From positions 1 through 64,000 of the forward strand of contig NZ_QQPQ01000001.1 of the NCBI RefSeq assembly GCF_003346715.1: a stretch of DNA of 64,000 nt. The letters run 5' to 3'. The translations under genes and the position numbers were made by a program. Each line of letters opens with the position of its first letter. Position 1 is the first letter of the stretch. This document shows positions 26,614 through 40,130 of the stretch, piece after piece. The notes under the pieces are model-generated. The model was not told where the DNA came from. It was given only the letters and a program-made list of their open reading frames with translations, and made no database searches. Source of the stretch: Oceanispirochaeta sp. M1 (GTDB taxonomy: Bacteria > Spirochaetota > Spirochaetia > DSM-2461).

Positions 26614-27422
26614 CTATTCTTTAACGGCTCCCCCCATGACCCCGGAGATAAACTGATTCTGCAGTATCAGAAATATGACCAGAATGGGTAGAGTCGCAAT
26701 AGATGTTGCCAGCATGATAACCCCGTAATCTTTCTGCCAGTTATTACCGTCCAGCACGGAGAGGGCAACGGGAAAGTTATACATGCTTTTGGTGCTCATT
26801 ATGATCAGGGGCCACATAAAACTGTTCCACATGCTTAAAAACATGTAGATCCCCAGGGCTCCCAGAGCAGATTTCATATTGGGAAGGACTATTCGGAAGA
26901 AAATTGAAAATTCGTTGTATCCATCCAGGCGGGAGGCCTCCAGAAGGGATTCCGGAAATGATTGCATATTCTGGCGCATAAGAAAGATTCCGAATGCGTT
27001 TGCCAGAGTGGGCAGAATAACTGCCTGATAGCTGTTCACCCAGCCTAGATGATTCATCATGGTAAACAGGGGAACATACAGTACCTGAGCCGGGATCATC
27101 ATGGTGACCATGATGATTGAAAACAGCACATTCTTCAGTCGGAAGTTGTACTTTGTCAGAGCAAATCCCGCCATGGAATGGATCAATAGGGACGCAATCG
27201 TATATGTACAGGTGATAAACAGGGAGTTAAAGATGATTCTGATAAGATCTATCTTTTTATTGAGCTCCTGGAGGTTTTCTATCAGGTGAGTGCCTGCTGT
27301 CAGAGCAGGGGGTGAACTGAGAATCTCATTGTTTGAATTCCCGGAGGAAACAAACATGAAATAGAATGGGAACAGGGAGACAGCCACCGCAATGATTAGA
27401 AACAGATAGGTCAGAAATTTCT

Positions 27423-27426
<4 letters not shown>
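26614..27426 (-). CDS. Sugar ABC transporter permease, MalG-type
   Basis: A 270-residue inner-membrane permease with six predicted helices, the first being FLTYLFLIIAVAVSLFPFYF. The EAA loop is LEASRLDGYNEFSIFFRIVL and the C-terminus is QFISGVMGGAVKE, both standard for the second CUT1 permease. The ATG overlaps the stop of the upstream permease by 4 bases. A gap of 66 bases leads to the binding-protein gene. Confidence 0.94.
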
Positions 27427-32541
<5,115 letters not shown>

Positions 32542-32560
32542 TTATTCACCGTTTATATGA

Positions 32561-32751
32561 TTTTACTAAAACAGTCTATATTATTACCAAGTTTTACTTA
32601 GCCGTCAAGAATAAATAATTAAAATATAAGATGAAGCAGGGAAATGCCCTTTAAAGTAGCATTTAAGCCCTTTGGGTTTACTAAAATCTCTTTATAATTT
32701 AGTAATAATATATAATATTTACCAAAATCAGTGGTTCTATTTAGTGAAAAA
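32561..32751. promoter_or_regulatory. Candidate LacI-type operators between divergent lacI-like and M20 genes
   Basis: The 221-base divergent region contains several near-palindromic TTTACTAAAA-like strings: TTTTACTAAAA at 32561-32571, TTTACTAAAATC at 32678-32689, TTTACCAAAATC at 32718-32729, and the inverse forms TTTAGTAA at 32698 and TTTAGTGAAAA at 32740-32750. They straddle both expected promoters. Repetition of one half-site pattern around a divergent LacI gene suggests operators, but binding is inferred and the region is AT-rich. Confidence 0.45.
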
Positions 32752-32762
32752 GGAGTTTCTAA

Positions 32763-34193
32763 ATGATTTCTATAGCAGAAGGTTTACATTCTATTGATCA
32801 GTTTCTATCCGAAAATCGGGAGCAATTTATCGAGACATTGAACAGGCTTATTGACATACCCAGTGTCCGGGGGGAGTCTCTTCCGGGTAAACCCTATGGT
32901 CAGAATTGTTACCTCGTTCTGAAAGAGGCAGAAAAGCTGGCCGGAGAGATGGGTTTTGTATGGAAGAACTTTGATAATTACTGTCTTGAAATCAATCTGC
33001 CGGGAGAAAAGGGAGCAGGGATGAAGGATATCGCTCTGTTCGGGCACCTTGATGTCGTTTCCCCAGGAGAGGGATGGAATCATCCCCCTTTTTGCGCTAC
33101 AAGGCAGGGGGAATACATCATCGGAAGAGGAACCGTGGATGATAAAGGCCCGGTTGTAGCCCTTTTGTTTGCTCTGAAATACCTTGGAGAACAGGATCTG
33201 CTGAAGGATAGTCGTGTCAAAATAGTTCTGGGATGCGATGAGGAAAGCGGAATGGAGGATATGGATTACTATCTGAGCAGGGCGGAAGTTCCGGATATCT
33301 CCCTGGTTGCGGATGATGATTTTCCTGTCTGTCATGGTGAAAAAGGGATATTGAGGCTGGATCTTACTTTCCCCCTGAAAAGTGACAATATCCTTTTCTT
33401 TGAGGGAGGAACTGCTCCCTCATCGGTTGCCGAGTTTGCCCGTATGGAATTGGTACCGTCGGCAACAGCGGATCTGATGCACCAGGAGACAGGGAGTACC
33501 GAATGTTCCGTAAGGTCGGGGGAGAACGGTCTTATTCTGGAGACGACGGGACGGGGGGCTCATGCATCCTCTCCCCATGCAGGTTTGAATGCACTGAAAC
33601 CGCTGATCTCCTTTTTGAAAGACAGAAATCTTATACCCGTGGAAGACCGGGATGTTTTCAAGGTTCTCGGAATTCTCCTGTCTGATGATTACGGCCGGGG
33701 GGCATGCATCAGTTTAGAGAGTGAAATTTCGGGTCCTCTGACCTGCTGTGCTACGATGTTGAGGAAAAAAGAGAATCATTTAATTCTCTCCCTGGATATC
33801 CGGTATCCCGTTAGAGACAATTCCGAGAGGATAGTCAAGTCTATGGGGGAATTGATAGAACCTGCTGGTGGCGATCTCCAGGTTATCTATGACAGCGCAC
33901 CTTCTCTGGTTGATGCAGACAGCCCGTTGGTCCGGAAACTGAGCGATTTATATAATAACCTGACCGGCTCCCATAAAAAGCCCTATGTAATGGCCGGGGG
34001 GACCTATGCCCGCAAAATTCCCGGTGCCATAGGTTTCGGCCCTGGATCACCGGATGAACAGAAACCCTTTGGCGGGGATCTGGGATCAGCTCACGGCCCG
34101 GATGAAGCGGTGAGCCTAGAGACCCTGGAGCAGGCTGTCAGGATTTATGTCGAGGCCGCTGTGATGCTGGATAAAACGTCATCCCCGATGTAA
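32763..34193 (+). CDS. M20-family dipeptidase (PepV/Sapep type)
   Basis: A 476-residue metallodipeptidase. The two-zinc motifs are visible: GHLDVVSPGEGW (first His/Asp), GRGTVDDKGP (bridging Asp followed by DKGP, typical of PepV) and GCDEESGMED (Glu-Glu). The lid/dimer domain occupies roughly residues 185-370 and the final ligand His is in SAHGPDE. A strong ribosome site AAAAAGGAG lies seven bases before the ATG. It is divergent from the LacI gene and shares the regulatory region, so peptide and sugar scavenging may be co-regulated here. A role in dipeptide hydrolysis in the cytoplasm is likely. Confidence 0.93.
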   Translation: MISIAEGLHSIDQFLSENREQFIETLNRLIDIPSVRGESLPGKPYGQNCYLVLKEAEKLAGEMGFVWKNFDNYCLEINLPGEKGAGMKDIALFGHLDVVSPGEGWNHPPFCATRQGEYIIGRGTVDDKGPVVALLFALKYLGEQDLLKDSRVKIVLGCDEESGMEDMDYYLSRAEVPDISLVADDDFPVCHGEKGILRLDLTFPLKSDNILFFEGGTAPSSVAEFARMELVPSATADLMHQETGSTECSVRSGENGLILETTGRGAHASSPHAGLNALKPLISFLKDRNLIPVEDRDVFKVLGILLSDDYGRGACISLESEISGPLTCCATMLRKKENHLILSLDIRYPVRDNSERIVKSMGELIEPAGGDLQVIYDSAPSLVDADSPLVRKLSDLYNNLTGSHKKPYVMAGGTYARKIPGAIGFGPGSPDEQKPFGGDLGSAHGPDEAVSLETLEQAVRIYVEAAVMLDKTSSPM

Positions 34194-34444
34194 AGCGGCA
34201 GATGAGACGACTCTTTATTTTTTTCCCTTTCAATATTGCAGAGACCCGTACTATCTGATCAAAACCAATAAGAAAGGGAAACATCTGTTTCTGATAAATG
34301 AAAGCCATGTCCAGATAAAGGCTCCTTTTCTATAGAATTAGAGTCTGAACTGAGATATTTAATGGCCAATCGTCAAGGGCAAATAGGATGTTCGTTCCCC
34401 GGTAAAGTCGGAATTTATTTAAGATCAGGGAGACACAACACAAA
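34194..34444. other. Intergenic between M20 gene and trmO remnant
   Basis: No gene is recognised in these 251 bases. A short open stretch near 34362-34440 (beginning ATGGCCAATCGTCAAGGGCA) has codon-like composition but no family I know. It may be another gene scrap given the decayed genes to its right. Confidence 0.35.
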
Positions 34445-35039
34445 TTATATGGGAGATACTGAGCAAATAAGGGCTGTGTCATTTGCTACTCTAAACTGAA
34501 TATTAAACTTTCCAAATTCAAAACCGTATATCCTTTCCGGATCATTCTGATACTGTGGTCTGGGATCATTTGATAGCACTCCGATAAGAGCTTCTCTTTT
34601 ATTTTCAGGTATAATATTGAGCCATTTTTGAGGAATTACCACCTCTATTTTCCTGTATATCTGAGAGTCAGTGAATCCACAAGCAGCCTCAGAATGGCTA
34701 TCGGTATAGGATAGATACGGCTGAAAGTCCAATCGGATTGGGGCGAAATGGAGATCTGGTACCAAAAACACCCATCTTTTGAGTACCTCCCAGGCGTGGT
34801 GGTCGCACCATTGGTGACCAGGTTTCCCTATCAATCTCATAGAACTTCCAGATAAGCCAAATATGTGAAAATCCATCTAATCCTCGAACTGCCGCAGAAT
34901 TACGATATTCTGGTTCAAATATAATCTTTCCTTCCAACGATTCAATAAGACCGCTTTGCCGCGGAATTCCAAATTTTGTAACAAAATCTGTGTGAATATG
35001 GGCAATAATATGCATTTCATTTTTTTCCTGATTGTTCAC
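34445..35039 (-). pseudogene. trmO: tRNA methyltransferase TrmO (TsaA/VirR family), deleted and frameshifted
   Basis: TrmO methylates the N6-threonylcarbamoyl group of A37 in some tRNAs. The N-terminal 100 residues (frame ending at 34698) are good TrmO: IGXX-like start IIAHIHTDFVTKFGIPRQSG, GLDGFSHIWLIWKF and the family signature FGTRSPFRPNPIGLSAV. The C-terminal part continues in another frame from about 34723: QPYLSYTDSHSEAACGF and PRPQYQNDPERIYGFEF. The ~30 residues normally lying between (the LEVSGxDxxDGTPxxDIKPYL region) are missing. The junction string CTTTCAGCCGTAT can encode both the end of the first part (LSAV) and the start of the second (FQPYL), consistent with deletion between short repeats. 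The product should be inactive. Confidence 0.88.
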
Positions 35040-35044
35040 AAGCT

Positions 35045-35570
35045 TTACCTGAAGCTGAATTCTTCAAAGTGAATATCATTAATAGACACTCTCTTCTTCA
35101 ATAATTGCTCAATAAAGCCATATCGCATTCCTTCAGGACCACAAATAAAAGCCGTCGTATCTGCTAAATTGACACTGTTATAATGATTCTCTATGCTGAA
35201 ATGATTCTTTGTCTCTGTATCATGAATCAAAATTCTGACATTTGGCTTATGTTTGATTGCAGAATTCAATTCATCCTGATAGCTCGCTTCACCGAGGGTC
35301 TTCACTGTCCAGATGAGGGTTACATGATAGTTTTCATCGACCTCTGTGATGAACGATAAAAACGGTGTAATTCCTATTCCGCCTGCTATCCAGAGCTGTT
35401 TCTTGTATTTTCCATTTTTAAAGTTAAACATCCCATATGGTCCCTGTATGGAAGAACTTACCCCCTCATGCAAACTGGACTGCAATTTAGAAGTATAGTC
35501 ACCCAGGGCTTTTACCGTCACTCTCAGATTGCAGCATGAAGGATGAGAACTGACTGTAAATGGATGATAC
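35045..35570 (-). pseudogene. C-terminal half of a ferric-reductase-like flavin oxidoreductase, fused to a sensor remnant
   Basis: From about codon 100 of a chimeric frame that begins at 35866, the sequence is the FAD/NAD(P)H-binding half of a ferric reductase-like or NADPH-oxidase-like protein. It has YHPFTVSSHPS (flavin-binding), VKALGDYTSKL, IQGPYGMFN, WIAGGIGITPFLSF (NAD(P)-binding start) and the C-terminal AFICGPEGMR with a terminal Phe-Arg region. The transmembrane haem-binding half expected upstream is absent; instead the frame runs straight out of a periplasmic solute-binding domain at about 35570. Such a join has no functional sense, so I treat this as a deletion scar. The open frame could still yield a soluble fragment. 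Confidence 0.8.
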
Positions 35571-36554
35571 TCTGCATATATAAAATCCCACGAACCGGGT
35601 ATGATTTTCAGTGCTCCATCAAGTCTTAAATTGATGGCTTCTATAAAATTGGCACCGATCCCGATTGGCTTTCCCTGGTCATTTACATAATCAATGGGGG
35701 GCCAGGCATTCATCACACCTATCTCAATGGGTGCATTTTCAGTAAGCAATATACGTTCTTCGTTTGTCAGAAAGAATTGTTCTGTTGGAGGCCTCTTTAC
35801 GGCCTGGAGTGATGCTTCGGGAGGCAGCCACTGCTCAAACAATGAACGTCTATCTTTCTCGGGCATGTTCTACATGGCTTTGTTCAATATTGATGCCAGT
35901 TCCGGCCAGTCTTTCCTCACTCCATAACGCTGACCATTAAGCCCTGTTCCATAAAGAGAGGCTACAGCAAGGTTGGTGATAGCGGTTTTTCCGGCCACAT
36001 AGAAGCGGATTCACAGCGGGGTGTTCTTCCAATACCCTGGCCGTTGATGAGTATTCCTCTACCAGTGCCACCGTTAGACCATCAATATCAGATTCGTTTC
36101 GGATTCTGGTCACACCTTTCTGCTCCATAATGACCAGAGGTGTGGGGAGATAGATCTCGGTGAAGTTCACAAACTCTTCGCGTTCAGGCCTGTGGGACAT
36201 GGTGAGTACCACATCCAATTCCCGATCCTGAACAGCAGTTAGAATTTCAGTCCAACTTAAATCAGGAATTACTTCCATGGTAATTCCAAGCCATTGGCTG
36301 AGGTATTCGGTAAACTCCATTGCGATACCGTGGTAGCTTCCATCTTCTTCACGGAAACTATAGGGAGCATAAGAGGAATCCACACCGATTCGTATTACAG
36401 AATGATTCTGTATCCAATTCTGTTCCTCAACTGTTAAGGGAAGATCGGGTAAATTGCTGAGGTTTTGTCCGGTTGATGATTGTCCATGTGCCATAACACT
36501 CAATAGAACCAGTGTCGTGAGGATAAGAATATTTTGTATCTTTTTGATACACAT
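35571..36554 (-). pseudogene. Periplasmic two-domain SBP_bac_3 sensor, broken by frameshift, stop and deletion
   Basis: Starting at the ATG at 36554 (AGAAGG eight bases upstream), the product has a signal peptide (ILILTTLVLLSVMAHGQ) and a first family-3 solute-binding domain (VIRIGVDSSYAPYSFREEDG; VVLTMSHRPEREEFVNFTEI). At about 36000-36010 a one-base shift moves the coding frame; the continuation GKTAITNLAVASLYGTGLNG is readable in the next frame. An in-frame TAG follows at 35870-35872, then a linker EKDRRSLFEQWLPPEA and the start of a second binding domain (PIEIGVMNAWPPIDYVNDQG) that is cut at 35571. Intact relatives carry two or more such domains before a kinase or GGDEF output, which is missing here. 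Confidence 0.85.
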
Positions 36555-36854
36555 TTTATATGCCTTCTTATTAACTGATGAATAAGCATAAAAAAGTAGT
36601 ACTGTATTACTAAAGATAAGTGAACCAAGCACTCGAAGCAAGAGGAAACGTGAATATAGGATCATAATTGTTATGTGTCAATCTTCTTGTGCAGGAATCC
36701 TTTATTGTTTTGCGGAGAAACAGTTTACTGTTGAGGATTCTGAGTTCGAAAGTTGGAGGCTATGGGCAGATATTTTTCATAATGTCCTGCACAAGAGCTG
36801 GAATATCCAGAGATATCAGCTCTTGTAATAACGAATAAAACCCGGAATAGAATA

Positions 36855-37232
36855 TTACTTCGTTCTCTTCTTTTTCTCTTCAAGAGATTTGGCATTCAGT
36901 ACTGTAAATAAAGATGTCAGTAGAAAAACAGAACCGACTGAAATGGTAAAATAGTCAAATCCATTTCCTCGAAAGTTGTAGACTCCATAAATAATAAAGA
37001 TCAGGCCGGATAGGAAGGTAAAGAGAAAGGATCGTAATAAAAAACGCTTTCTGTTTGAGATAGCCTTAATATTTCTGTTTATCAGTGAGTTGATGTACTC
37101 TACTTGTTCTTCGCACCTGTCTTTGCAGGCTATTCCATCATCCAGTTCTGCAGCACATTCTTTACATAAGCCTTTGCTGCAGTTTTTGCATATTGCAACA
37201 GCGTCTATGTCATTATGATAGTAGCATTTCAC
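36855..37232 (-). CDS. B-box zinc-finger-like membrane protein
   Basis: A 125-residue protein. The N-terminal ~45 residues hold a B-box-like zinc-binding set (CYYHNDIDAVAICKNCSKGL, then CKECAAEL and IACKDRC), followed by two hydrophobic helices (about 68-86 and 96-112) and a basic C-terminus EEKKKRTK. Small bacterial proteins with this build are known but have no assigned role. It is divergent from the XRE regulator across 143 bases. It looks intact and has its own start with a plausible ribosome site (GGAG). Confidence 0.75.
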   Translation of the reverse strand: MKCYYHNDIDAVAICKNCSKGLCKECAAELDDGIACKDRCEEQVEYINSLINRNIKAISNRKRFLLRSFLFTFLSGLIFIIYGVYNFRGNGFDYFTISVGSVFLLTSLFTVLNAKSLEEKKKRTK

Positions 37233-37375
37233 TATTGATTCACTCCGTTTCGCATCATCATTTTTGATTTCATCTATTTTATCACATATTTCATGAAGGA
37301 ATGCAATGTATAGTTGACTTTATGCAATATATATATTACATATGGAATATAATAGTTACATGAAGAGGGGCATTA

Positions 37376-37570
37376 TTGAATCTAAATAGAATAAAGATTG
37401 CAAGAATGGAAAGAGACATTACACAAAAAGAGCTGGGCCAACTCTGCGGTGTAACCAGACAAACCATTGGTTTAATTGAGTCGGGCAATTATAATCCGAC
37501 AATTTCACTCTGTAATAATATTTGCAGGGTACTGGGAAAAACATTAGACGAATTATTTGGAGAGCTATAA
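37376..37570 (+). CDS. Small XRE-family regulator
   Basis: A 64-residue helix-turn-helix protein (ERDITQKELGQLCGVTRQTIG; NPTISLCNNICRVLGKTL). It is the YozG-like type consisting of the DNA-binding domain alone. The start is a TTG at 37376 with GAGGGG five bases upstream. The next gene starts 3 bases after its stop and encodes a membrane protein, a common pairing in which the membrane partner may control the regulator. It probably acts on its own promoter. Confidence 0.9.
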   Translation: MNLNRIKIARMERDITQKELGQLCGVTRQTIGLIESGNYNPTISLCNNICRVLGKTLDELFGEL

Positions 37571-37573
37571 CAG

Positions 37574-37996
37574 ATGAAAATTACTTTAAAAAACAGGATT
37601 ATACTAATTGGTGCATTAAATATTGTTGCAGCAATAACTCTGGTTCTTACACGATTGACAGATTTTAATTCCTCATTTTTTAATGGATTTGGAATCGGAT
37701 TATTTGCTGTTGTTTTTCCATTTTTAATATTTCTAATTATTAAATATAATGATAAAGAATATCAGCAGGATTATGATCTCAGCCTACAAGATGAAAGGAT
37801 CATTCGAAATATCGAAAGATCTCGGGCTATGGGATATACACTTCAATCTTTGTTGATCATTGCGGTTACTTTAATTTCATACATATCAGATTCGGAAATG
37901 TACTTTTGGGTTCTTGCAGTAGTACTTATTACAGTGATATTTACAAAATTCTACAACAAGAGTTTAAATAATAAAAATCAAGAGACCTCTCATTGA
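37574..37996 (+). CDS. Small membrane protein partner of the XRE regulator
   Basis: A 140-residue protein with four predicted transmembrane helices in two pairs (IILIGALNIVAAITLVL, FGIGLFAVVFPFLIFLII, then YTLQSLLIIAVTLISYI and YFWVLAVVLITVIFTKF) and a charged cytoplasmic middle (LQDERIIRNIERSRA). It resembles the DUF2178-like membrane proteins often found behind YozG-type regulators. It is surely co-transcribed with the HTH gene. Function unknown. Confidence 0.85.
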   Translation: MKITLKNRIILIGALNIVAAITLVLTRLTDFNSSFFNGFGIGLFAVVFPFLIFLIIKYNDKEYQQDYDLSLQDERIIRNIERSRAMGYTLQSLLIIAVTLISYISDSEMYFWVLAVVLITVIFTKFYNKSLNNKNQETSH

Positions 37997-38113
37997 TTTT
38001 TATAAATGGTGATCAGCTATCTGTCTCTGTATACACCACGCAGCTCATGCATGCGTTCTGAATGCTAAAAATTATTTGCCGGTTTGAGAATGTCATATTA
38101 TCCTGATTTCTCA

Positions 38114-38761
38114 TTATTCTTCAAATAGTTTAAGATCAATGCACAGCCTCATCGCCTGCATTCGGTCTCGCACATCCATTTTCTCGTAAATATTTGATAC
38201 ATAGTTTTTAACAGTCTGCCCTGCCAGATTGACCTCTTCGGCAATTTCCTGATTATCATATCCATGGGTAATAAGTTTTAAGATTTCAAGTTCTTTGCTG
38301 TTTAACTCCTTAAACCACCCCATGACGTCCCTGGATACACCTTTGGTCATACTTTGCTTGATGATTGAGGGAGATATAGGCATCATTCCGTTCATCACGG
38401 TCTTTACAGCATAGATAAGATCCTCCGGGAGCATATCTTTAAGTAAATAGCCTTTAGCACCCACATTCAGTGCTTCTTTAACATACTCATCTTCATCAAA
38501 AGTTGTCAGCATGACAATCTTGATAAGTGGTTGGGATTCTGTTATTGATTTTGCGGCCTTCACACCATCAATTACAGGCATTTTTACATCCATAAGAATC
38601 ATGTCTGGACTGTGGTGCCGGCAGAAATCGATAGCCTCCTCTCCGTTATAGCATACCCCGATAACGTCAATTTCCTTTCCCTTGGTTTCGAGGACTGTCT
38701 TGAGGCTGTTAATAAAAAGAATCTGATCATCTACCAGGAGAATTTTAATTTTATTCATCAA
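38114..38761 (-). CDS. NarL/LuxR-family response regulator
   Basis: A 215-residue regulator: receiver domain (1-125) with VDDQ, phospho-acceptor Asp in DMILMDVKMPV and Lys in GYLLKDMLPED, then a LuxR-type helix-turn-helix (ELEILKLITHGYDNQEIAEE, VKNYVSNIYEKMDV). Its start overlaps the end of the adjacent kinase gene by 11 bases, so it forms an operon with it. Its likely target is the divergent sugar importer operon, whose upstream region holds paired TACCAGGGTA repeats. Confidence 0.94.
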   Translation of the reverse strand: MMNKIKILLVDDQILFINSLKTVLETKGKEIDVIGVCYNGEEAIDFCRHHSPDMILMDVKMPVIDGVKAAKSITESQPLIKIVMLTTFDEDEYVKEALNVGAKGYLLKDMLPEDLIYAVKTVMNGMMPISPSIIKQSMTKGVSRDVMGWFKELNSKELEILKLITHGYDNQEIAEEVNLAGQTVKNYVSNIYEKMDVRDRMQAMRLCIDLKLFEE

Positions 38762-39971
38762 GTGATTCCTTGTTCATGGGTATCTCAATGCGAAGGGAGA
38801 CACCCGTTGTGTTGTTTGATATTGAGAAGGTTCCGTTAATTTTTTTCAATCTTTCTTCCATTCCCTTCAAACCGATTCCAAGGGATAATTCATTGAATCC
38901 TTTTCCATTATCCCAGATAGAAATTATCAAATATTTATTTTCTATGAACAAATAAACATCGATCTTAGTAGCATGTCCATGTCTTAAGGAATTAACCATC
39001 CCCTCCTGAATGAGCCGAAATACGAAATGAGAAACCTCTTTACTGTAATTACTTGGAGAGTTTCCGTACTCCAGCCTGACCTCGATATTCGTGGCCATCT
39101 CAAAAGCTCGTACCATTTTACGGAGCTTTGATAAGTCAGACTCCTTATCCTCTTTTTTAATTTTCAAAATGCGCAGCACAATCCGCATATCATTCAAGCC
39201 ACTTTTTGCCGAACTGTTTATATTGTTTAATACCTTTTTTATTTTATTATCTATGTTCAGTTCATTTGATTCCAAAATAGACATAGAGAGCATCATTACA
39301 GTTGTAAGAGTGTATCCTATGGAATCATGAATTTCTCTGATAATCCTGTTTCTCTCATCTTCAGTAGATTTTTTTTCTGTGATTTGTAAATAGTTTTGAA
39401 ATCCACTGTTTGCATCAGTAAGTTTTTTAATCGTCTTTTCCAGGTGACTGACCCTGTTTACCATATGAGAATAGGAATCAAAATTATATTTTGAGAATGT
39501 AAAAAAGAATATTGCCAGGAAAGAAAAAATAAACACATAAAGAATGTCATGAAATACAGGAAGAGGAATATCCTGGGCTGAGAATCTACTGATAATGCTG
39601 ACCATATAAATTGTCATAAAAGAACATATGGACATTATACTATTCTTGGGGAAAGGGTAAAAAAAGGTTAAATCAAGGAGAAAAGAAAGTAGAAAAAATT
39701 GCTTCAATCCAATGTAAATTCCCGATGGTAAAAAAACGACCAACAACAGAACAAATCTGATTAATAAAGATAAAAATTGATAATTCCTGGCTTTAATAGA
39801 ATAGTACAGAATCGTCAACAGTATTGAAATAATAACGACCGTAATATACTGAGGGAACCAGTTAAAGCTATATACTTCAATGTCCTTCCAAAGATACTGG
39901 AGAATGGAAAGACATTGTAAGGTTATTGAAAAAAGAAATAACAGAAGCCGGATTGTTCTTTTTTGCAGCAT
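38751..39971 (-). CDS. DesK/NarX-type sensor histidine kinase (HisKA_3)
   Basis: A 406-residue kinase. The first ~170 residues hold about six hydrophobic helices, so sensing is in or near the membrane, without a large periplasmic domain. A short coiled coil (RVSHLEKTIKKL) leads to the HisKA_3 box REIHDSIGYTLT (phospho-acceptor His near residue 216) and the ATPase motifs EGMVNSLRHGHA and WDNGKGF. It is followed by the NarL-type regulator with an 11-base overlap and lies divergent from the importer operon at 40.1 kb, which it likely controls. Confidence 0.93.
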   Translation of the reverse strand: MLQKRTIRLLLFLFSITLQCLSILQYLWKDIEVYSFNWFPQYITVVIISILLTILYYSIKARNYQFLSLLIRFVLLLVVFLPSGIYIGLKQFFLLSFLLDLTFFYPFPKNSIMSICSFMTIYMVSIISRFSAQDIPLPVFHDILYVFIFSFLAIFFFTFSKYNFDSYSHMVNRVSHLEKTIKKLTDANSGFQNYLQITEKKSTEDERNRIIREIHDSIGYTLTTVMMLSMSILESNELNIDNKIKKVLNNINSSAKSGLNDMRIVLRILKIKKEDKESDLSKLRKMVRAFEMATNIEVRLEYGNSPSNYSKEVSHFVFRLIQEGMVNSLRHGHATKIDVYLFIENKYLIISIWDNGKGFNELSLGIGLKGMEERLKKINGTFSISNNTTGVSLRIEIPMNKESLDE

Positions 39972-40019
39972 GGCAATATGATATCTGAGTTTGAATGGAA
40001 AAACAATTAAAGTAAAAAG

Positions 40020-40050
40020 TACCAGGGTACTTTAATTGGTTACCAGGGTA
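40020..40050 (+). promoter_or_regulatory. Paired TACCAGGGTA sites upstream of the importer operon
   Basis: TACCAGGGTA occurs at 40020-40029 and again at 40041-40050, with starts 21 bases apart (two helical turns). Each copy is a partial palindrome (TACC/GGTA). The positions are about 30-60 bases upstream of a TATAAT box, where an activator would bind. The NarL-type regulator encoded next door is the obvious candidate, but this is inferred. Confidence 0.6.
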
Positions 40051-40080
40051 ACTATACACCCCAAACAGACCGTGTGAAAA

Positions 40081-40086
40081 TATAAT
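40081..40086 (+). promoter_or_regulatory. Candidate -10 box TATAAT
   Basis: A consensus -10 hexamer lies about 45 bases upstream of the importer binding-protein start. No TTGACA-like -35 is present at the right distance (around 40058), which fits a promoter that needs an activator. Confidence 0.55.
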
Positions 40087-40130
40087 GGATTGAAAATGTC
40101 ATATTTTGACAAAGAAAAATGGAGGCTTAT

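Noticed and set aside
34724-34876. Upstream part of the second trmO reading frame taken as a separate protein start
   Set aside because: It overlaps the true N-terminal coding region in another frame and has no similarity to any family; only the part after about 34723 is real TrmO sequence.
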